Of a DNA stretch of 64,000 bases, positions 60,718 to 64,000 are shown piece by piece. The translations under genes were made by a program, and so were the position numbers. Origin of the DNA: Myxococcus qinghaiensis (GTDB lineage Bacteria; Myxococcota; Myxococcia; Myxococcales; Myxococcaceae); contig NZ_JAKCFA010000014.1 of NCBI RefSeq assembly GCF_024198215.1, positions 186,001-250,000 on the forward strand, given 5' to 3'. The notes under the pieces are model-generated. The model saw only the letters and a list, made by a program, of their open reading frames with translations. It was not told the origin of the DNA and made no database searches. The number at the start of each line of letters is the position of its first letter. The first letter of the stretch is position 1.

Positions 60718-61449
60718 ATGGCTGGTCGCGAAGCTCCGGAGGGACAGAAGGCGAAGAAGGCGATTGGCCGCCCCCCTCGGCTGTCCCTCCCGCTGGTCAC
60801 CGAGGCCGCCACGGAGCTCGTGCGGGAGAGCGGGCTGAGGAAGCTCTCGATGCGCGCCGTGGCGGAGCGAATCGGCGCGACGCCCATGGCGCTCTACAAC
60901 CACGTCGGCGACCGCGAGGAGCTGGTGTCGCGCGTGGTGGAGCACATCTTCGAGCAGCTCGTGCTTCCCGACACCACCCTCGCGCCGCTCGACTGGCTGC
61001 GAGAGGTCGCGCTGCGCGTTCGCATGCTCGGCCTGGCCCACTGGGGCGTGATGGACTACCTCCTGGAGGAAGGCCCGGCCGTGCACGGAGCGCTCCTCGT
61101 GCTGGAGCGCACCGTCAGCATGCTCCATGACGCGGGGGTGCCCTGGAGCGAGGCCGGGGACCTGCACAACACGTTCTTCTCCTGGCTCGCGGGCACCATC
61201 CGCCGCCAGGAGCAGTGGGCCGCCAGGGACAACGGTGCGTCCCCTCCCCTTCAGCGCTTCCACAGCGCGGCCCTGGCCCTTCCCGCCAAGGACTACCCTG
61301 GCGTGAAGCACACCCTGTCTCGCATGCGGGCGCTGGATGTCGATGCGGAGTTCGAGAACAGCCTCGACTTCATGCTGGAGGGAATCGGCCGACGCATCCA
61401 GCGACATCAGGACGAGGCCCGACCCGTGAAGAAGCCTCGCCGGAGATAG
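60718..61449 (+). CDS. TetR-family regulator of the amidohydrolase operon
   Basis: The product has 243 aa from ATG 60718 with GGGAGGAG nearby; a longer upstream frame lacks support. The helix-turn-helix is LTEAATELVRESGLRKLSM then AVAERIGATPMALYNHVGDREEL at about 24-70, a standard TetR domain. The C-terminal half is the ligand-binding and dimer domain of the TetR_C type (WLREVALRVRMLGLAHWG). It follows the amidohydrolase gene in the same direction and presumably represses it through the dyad at 59195. It ends 11 bp from a convergent hydrolase. Confidence 0.92.
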   Translation: MAGREAPEGQKAKKAIGRPPRLSLPLVTEAATELVRESGLRKLSMRAVAERIGATPMALYNHVGDREELVSRVVEHIFEQLVLPDTTLAPLDWLREVALRVRMLGLAHWGVMDYLLEEGPAVHGALLVLERTVSMLHDAGVPWSEAGDLHNTFFSWLAGTIRRQEQWAARDNGASPPLQRFHSAALALPAKDYPGVKHTLSRMRALDVDAEFENSLDFMLEGIGRRIQRHQDEARPVKKPRRR

Positions 61450-61460
61450 CGCGGCGGCGG

Positions 61461-62720
61461 TCAGTGCGTGCGGACGCGGGCGAGCCGGTCGGCGAAGAAG
61501 TCGAACATGCGCAGGTCCGTGAGCGTCCTGCCCAAGGGCTGGCAGTGGGAGTCCGCCCCTTCCTCGCGGGTGAAGCGGACGCGCTCCTTGTCGCCACGCA
61601 GCGCCTGGAACAGGGCCTCCGCCTGGCCTGGCCAGAACTGCTCGCCCTCCGGGTCGAGGACGAGCATGGGGGTGCGGATGCGCTCCACGACGTCGCGCAG
61701 GTGGTAGCGCAGCACCTGGGAGAACGTGTCGAACGGCGTCCCGGTGCCGTAGGGTCTGCTCCGGAAGGCCATGACGCGGGCCATGACAGGGTCCGCCTCC
61801 ACTTCGCGCATCGCCTCGTTGAACGGCTCCCGCGCTCCCGCGTGCAGCAGCGCGATGAGCTCCGGCGGCAGGTGTGACGTCCACGACGTGGACACGTCCA
61901 TCACTCCCGGGTCCACCACGGCGGCGATGAAGCGAGGCTCGAAGGCCAGGGCACGAGGAAGCCAGTAGCCACCCTGACTGATGCCGTAGGCCAGCAACCT
62001 CCGTGCATCCACATCCGGGCGGGACACCAGCGTGTCCACGACAGGAGTGAGCACCGCCTCCCAGTCCGGTCGGAAGGCAATGCCCTGCTCGAACAGCAGC
62101 GATTGCTGGCCTGGGCCGTCATACACGAAGGCATTGAAGCCCCGTCGCAGCGCTCCCGAGGCGCCCGTGCCCCACAGCGACGTGAGCGAGCCGTCACTGC
62201 CATTGGTCAGCACGAGCGTCGGCCGCGCCGCGCCCGAGGCATCTGGACGGAGGAGGTAGCCGGGCAGCGTCCCCTCCTCGTAGGGAACCTCCACCCGGAG
62301 GAAGCAGCCCTCGGAGTAGGCCACGACCGCGTCCCAGCACCGTCGATGGAGGGCGAAGGTCGGCGCCAGGACGCCGGGGTCCGCCAGGCCCGTGACGAAG
62401 GCGAGCGCGCGCGAGTAGGCCTCCGACGCGGCCAGGAAGAACCACCGAGCGCTCTCCTCATGTCCGGAGGCCGCGCTCGACTCCGCCTGGGCACGCAGCC
62501 GCTCCGCGGAAGCCTTCCAGGCCTGGAACCACCCTTCCGCGCTCCCCTCTTCGATGGACTCGAGCGTCACGAGCACGCCGCCGATATCGCCCACCCCCTG
62601 CGACGCGAGCCCCAGGGCCATCCGCGCCTCGAAATCGAAGTCGGGGTCCGCGAAGAAGCGCGCGGGAATGCCGCTGTCCCGCGTGCCGTGAGGCAGGGGC
62701 GCTGTTGTCTCCTCGCTCAT
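61461..62720 (-). CDS. Alpha/beta-hydrolase (FrsA/2,6-dihydroxypseudooxynicotine hydrolase-like)
   Basis: The product has 419 aa from ATG 62720, which has GGGAGCGAGG upstream; a TTG at 62741 is an alternative. No signal peptide. The nucleophile elbow is YGISQGGYWLPRAL with Ser248, in GxSxG. The oxyanion strand is TLVLTNGSDGSL. Candidate Asp and His are in VLDPEGEQFW and EGADSHCQ. N-terminal helices (about 20-130) form a lid. Similar proteins cleave C-C or ester bonds of aromatic compounds. The gene is next to, but convergent with, the amidohydrolase-TetR operon; whether it belongs to the same pathway is not shown. Confidence 0.85.
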   Translation of the reverse strand: MSEETTAPLPHGTRDSGIPARFFADPDFDFEARMALGLASQGVGDIGGVLVTLESIEEGSAEGWFQAWKASAERLRAQAESSAASGHEESARWFFLAASEAYSRALAFVTGLADPGVLAPTFALHRRCWDAVVAYSEGCFLRVEVPYEEGTLPGYLLRPDASGAARPTLVLTNGSDGSLTSLWGTGASGALRRGFNAFVYDGPGQQSLLFEQGIAFRPDWEAVLTPVVDTLVSRPDVDARRLLAYGISQGGYWLPRALAFEPRFIAAVVDPGVMDVSTSWTSHLPPELIALLHAGAREPFNEAMREVEADPVMARVMAFRSRPYGTGTPFDTFSQVLRYHLRDVVERIRTPMLVLDPEGEQFWPGQAEALFQALRGDKERVRFTREEGADSHCQPLGRTLTDLRMFDFFADRLARVRTH

Positions 62721-62862
62721 GGGGTCCTCGCTCCCATCCAACCTGGACGGGAAACGTCATATCCCCGAGGACCGCATTCAAGCGGACGGCCCGACGGACG
62801 GGCGCCCGAGCTTCCAGGCGCCCGGAGCAGGTGCGCTCACGGCCGTCGGGCAGGCGCCTCCC

Positions 62863-63035
62863 TCAGTTCACGCACTCGAACTCGTCGTCGCCATTCCAGG
62901 ACTGGAGCCAATAGCCGCACCCGGCGGTGACCCAGGCTCCGCTCGACGGCTTCGTCGTTGCGGGCCAGGGCCAGGGCCGGTGCCCCCAGCTCCAGCCCGC
63001 CGCGACGAAGCCGTTCGAGGTCTCTCTATCGGCCG
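62863..63035 (-). other. Out-of-frame protein-like tail after the GH64 gene
   Basis: After the GH64 stop, the neighbouring frame on the same strand keeps aromatic, protein-like composition (FVAAGWSWGHRPWPWPATT, AGCGYWLQSWNGDDEFECVN) and stops at 62863. It has no start of its own. It may be a frameshifted small C-terminal domain or chance. It lies between the GH64 gene and the divergent-side hydrolase start at 62720. Confidence 0.3.
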
Positions 63036-64000
63036 TCAGAAGGCCTCGAGGGTGATGGTCGCCCTCGTGGGCTGCCGCGAGACGGTGAACGAGCTTCCGT
63101 CGCAGTTGTCGTCGTTGCCGAGCGCATATGCGCGGCCGTCGATGGCGTTGGCGTGCACCACGCGGGCGTAGTGATTCGTGAGGCCCTTCCAGGGCTGGTA
63201 GCTGTCCCGCAGGGTCTCCTTGCACGCCTCGGTTCCGCTGATGACGCCCAGACGGTCCTGCGCTAGCAGCACCGTTCGATTGAGCGCAGGGGCGAGCGCG
63301 CCTTGAATCTGGGAGCCGTGAAGGCCCCCGCCCTCCTGGGCGTTGACCTGGTTTGCGAACACCTGAAAGGTCGTCGGCTTCGAGAACGCTGGCTGCACGC
63401 TCCCGGCGACGGCCGCTTGCTGGAAGACAAACTGGCCCGAGGCCTCGACGGACCCGACGAAATACACCCCGGCTTCGACTTCGACCCCCAGGCGATGGGG
63501 GCCGCTGGCCGCGTAGTACTCCCATACCGCGTCGATGTACGGGTCGAAGTACGTCGGGCTGAACGCACCGTTCTCGATGCCGTGAAACGGCGCGATGGCG
63601 ACGATGTCCTGCCCGCCATTCTGGATGACGAGCTTCTCCCACCCGGGGGTGGCCTTGAGTTCCGACAGGATTTTCGAGCGCGCGCCAGCCTTGAAGCCGA
63701 CCTCGTCTCCGCCGGGCGCATCCTTGCCGTACACACTCAGCGACATGGGGAGGCCGACCATGTCCACCTGCGTGAGGTTCGCATTGAAGCCCGTCATCGG
63801 GTCCTTCGGCAGGTTGACGAACTCCCACCAGTCGAAGAGCGTTCCGAAGTTGTCGCCGTGGGTGCTCCAGCCGTTCGGCGTCGTGTTGTTGAAGTAGGGC
63901 GAGCCGATGATGCGGGCCGCCTTCATCTTCAGCTTGTCCTTGACCGAGAAGTACATGCGCGCGCCGCCGTTGAGCGCGGGCAGCAGCATCTTCCCCCCAT
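63036..64000 (-). CDS. GH64 beta-1,3-glucanase, 5' end outside the window
   Basis: The frame is open at the window edge on the minus strand; an in-frame ATG at 63989 is internal (GKMLLPALNGGARMYFS). The visible 320 residues carry the GH64/thaumatin-like pattern: RMYFSVKDKL, FDWWEFV, MVGLPMSLSVYG, GVEVEAGVYFVGSVEASG, and the ending NDDNCDGSSF followed by a short strand. GH64 laminarinases cut beta-1,3-glucan of fungal or yeast walls from within, releasing pentamers. This suits a predatory myxobacterium. The signal peptide and possible carbohydrate-binding domain lie outside. Confidence 0.82.
   Translation of the reverse strand, partial: GGKMLLPALNGGARMYFSVKDKLKMKAARIIGSPYFNNTTPNGWSTHGDNFGTLFDWWEFVNLPKDPMTGFNANLTQVDMVGLPMSLSVYGKDAPGGDEVGFKAGARSKILSELKATPGWEKLVIQNGGQDIVAIAPFHGIENGAFSPTYFDPYIDAVWEYYAASGPHRLGVEVEAGVYFVGSVEASGQFVFQQAAVAGSVQPAFSKPTTFQVFANQVNAQEGGGLHGSQIQGALAPALNRTVLLAQDRLGVISGTEACKETLRDSYQPWKGLTNHYARVVHANAIDGRAYALGNDDNCDGSSFTVSRQPTRATITLEAF

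Overview
The window is strongly GC-rich, densely coded DNA that looks myxobacterial, most likely Myxococcaceae (Myxococcus, Corallococcus or Pyxidicoccus type). Pointers are codon use with G or C at nearly every third position, an unusual density of lipobox proteins, a MYXO-CTERM-type sorting tail, Pro-Asp-Ala-Gly linkers behind lipoboxes, delta-60, PKD, tectonin and glycine-rich secreted architectures, and an MxcI-like iron-associated lipoprotein. No rRNA, tRNA, CRISPR array, insertion sequence or phage module was seen.

1-6262 is a tightly coupled, FAS-II-like biosynthetic operon: an MDR reductase cut by the window edge, a left-handed beta-helix acyltransferase, two ketoacyl-ACP synthase III-like enzymes, a free acyl carrier protein, an SDR ketoreductase and an AMP-forming acyl ligase. 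Most neighbours overlap by ATGA. 6238-10486 holds a LysR regulator divergent from a DJ-1/PfpI protein, a conserved hypothetical, and ahcY, which is preceded by a clear S-adenosylhomocysteine (SAH) riboswitch with a fitting promoter. 10540-17824 encodes a patatin lipase, a lipoprotein thiaminase I, a Cys-rich lipoprotein, a metalloprotease joined to tectonin repeats, and a di-haem-motif lipoprotein.

18184-30591 is accessory: a zinc-ribbon endonuclease/exonuclease/phosphatase (EEP) protein, a second DJ-1 protein paired with an AraC regulator, an astacin protease, small lipoproteins, PKD and Vps62-like exported proteins, a serine hydrolase, a delta-60 repeat lipoprotein and two frameshifted remnants. 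30592-35115 encodes two large exported proteins, one ending in an ALK-like glycine-rich domain and one in a dockerin-like EF-hand pair. 35260-43357 is an envelope operon read leftwards: a YdbH/AsmA-like protein, a lipoprotein resembling YnbE fused to YdbL, and a TolB-like/TPR protein, followed by a frameshifted small gene.

43510-57435 contains a membrane-anchored unknown, a Pro-Asp-Ala-Gly lipoprotein, an ECF sigma factor with a membrane partner, a DEAD-box helicase, a sphingomyelinase-like exported phosphodiesterase with a partner, an Ig-like lipoprotein, a Tat-exported beta-lactamase-fold hydrolase, a Fur-box-preceded MxcI-like lipoprotein and a MYXO-CTERM protein. 57514-64000 has a large lipoprotein, an amidohydrolase-TetR operon with an AT-rich operator, an alpha/beta hydrolase and a GH64 beta-1,3-glucanase truncated by the window end.

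The overall picture is a predatory or saprophytic secretome (proteases, lipase, glucanase, thiaminase, hydrolases) interleaved with housekeeping genes. Many convergent gene pairs are separated by perfect GC-rich hairpins that are likely bidirectional terminators.
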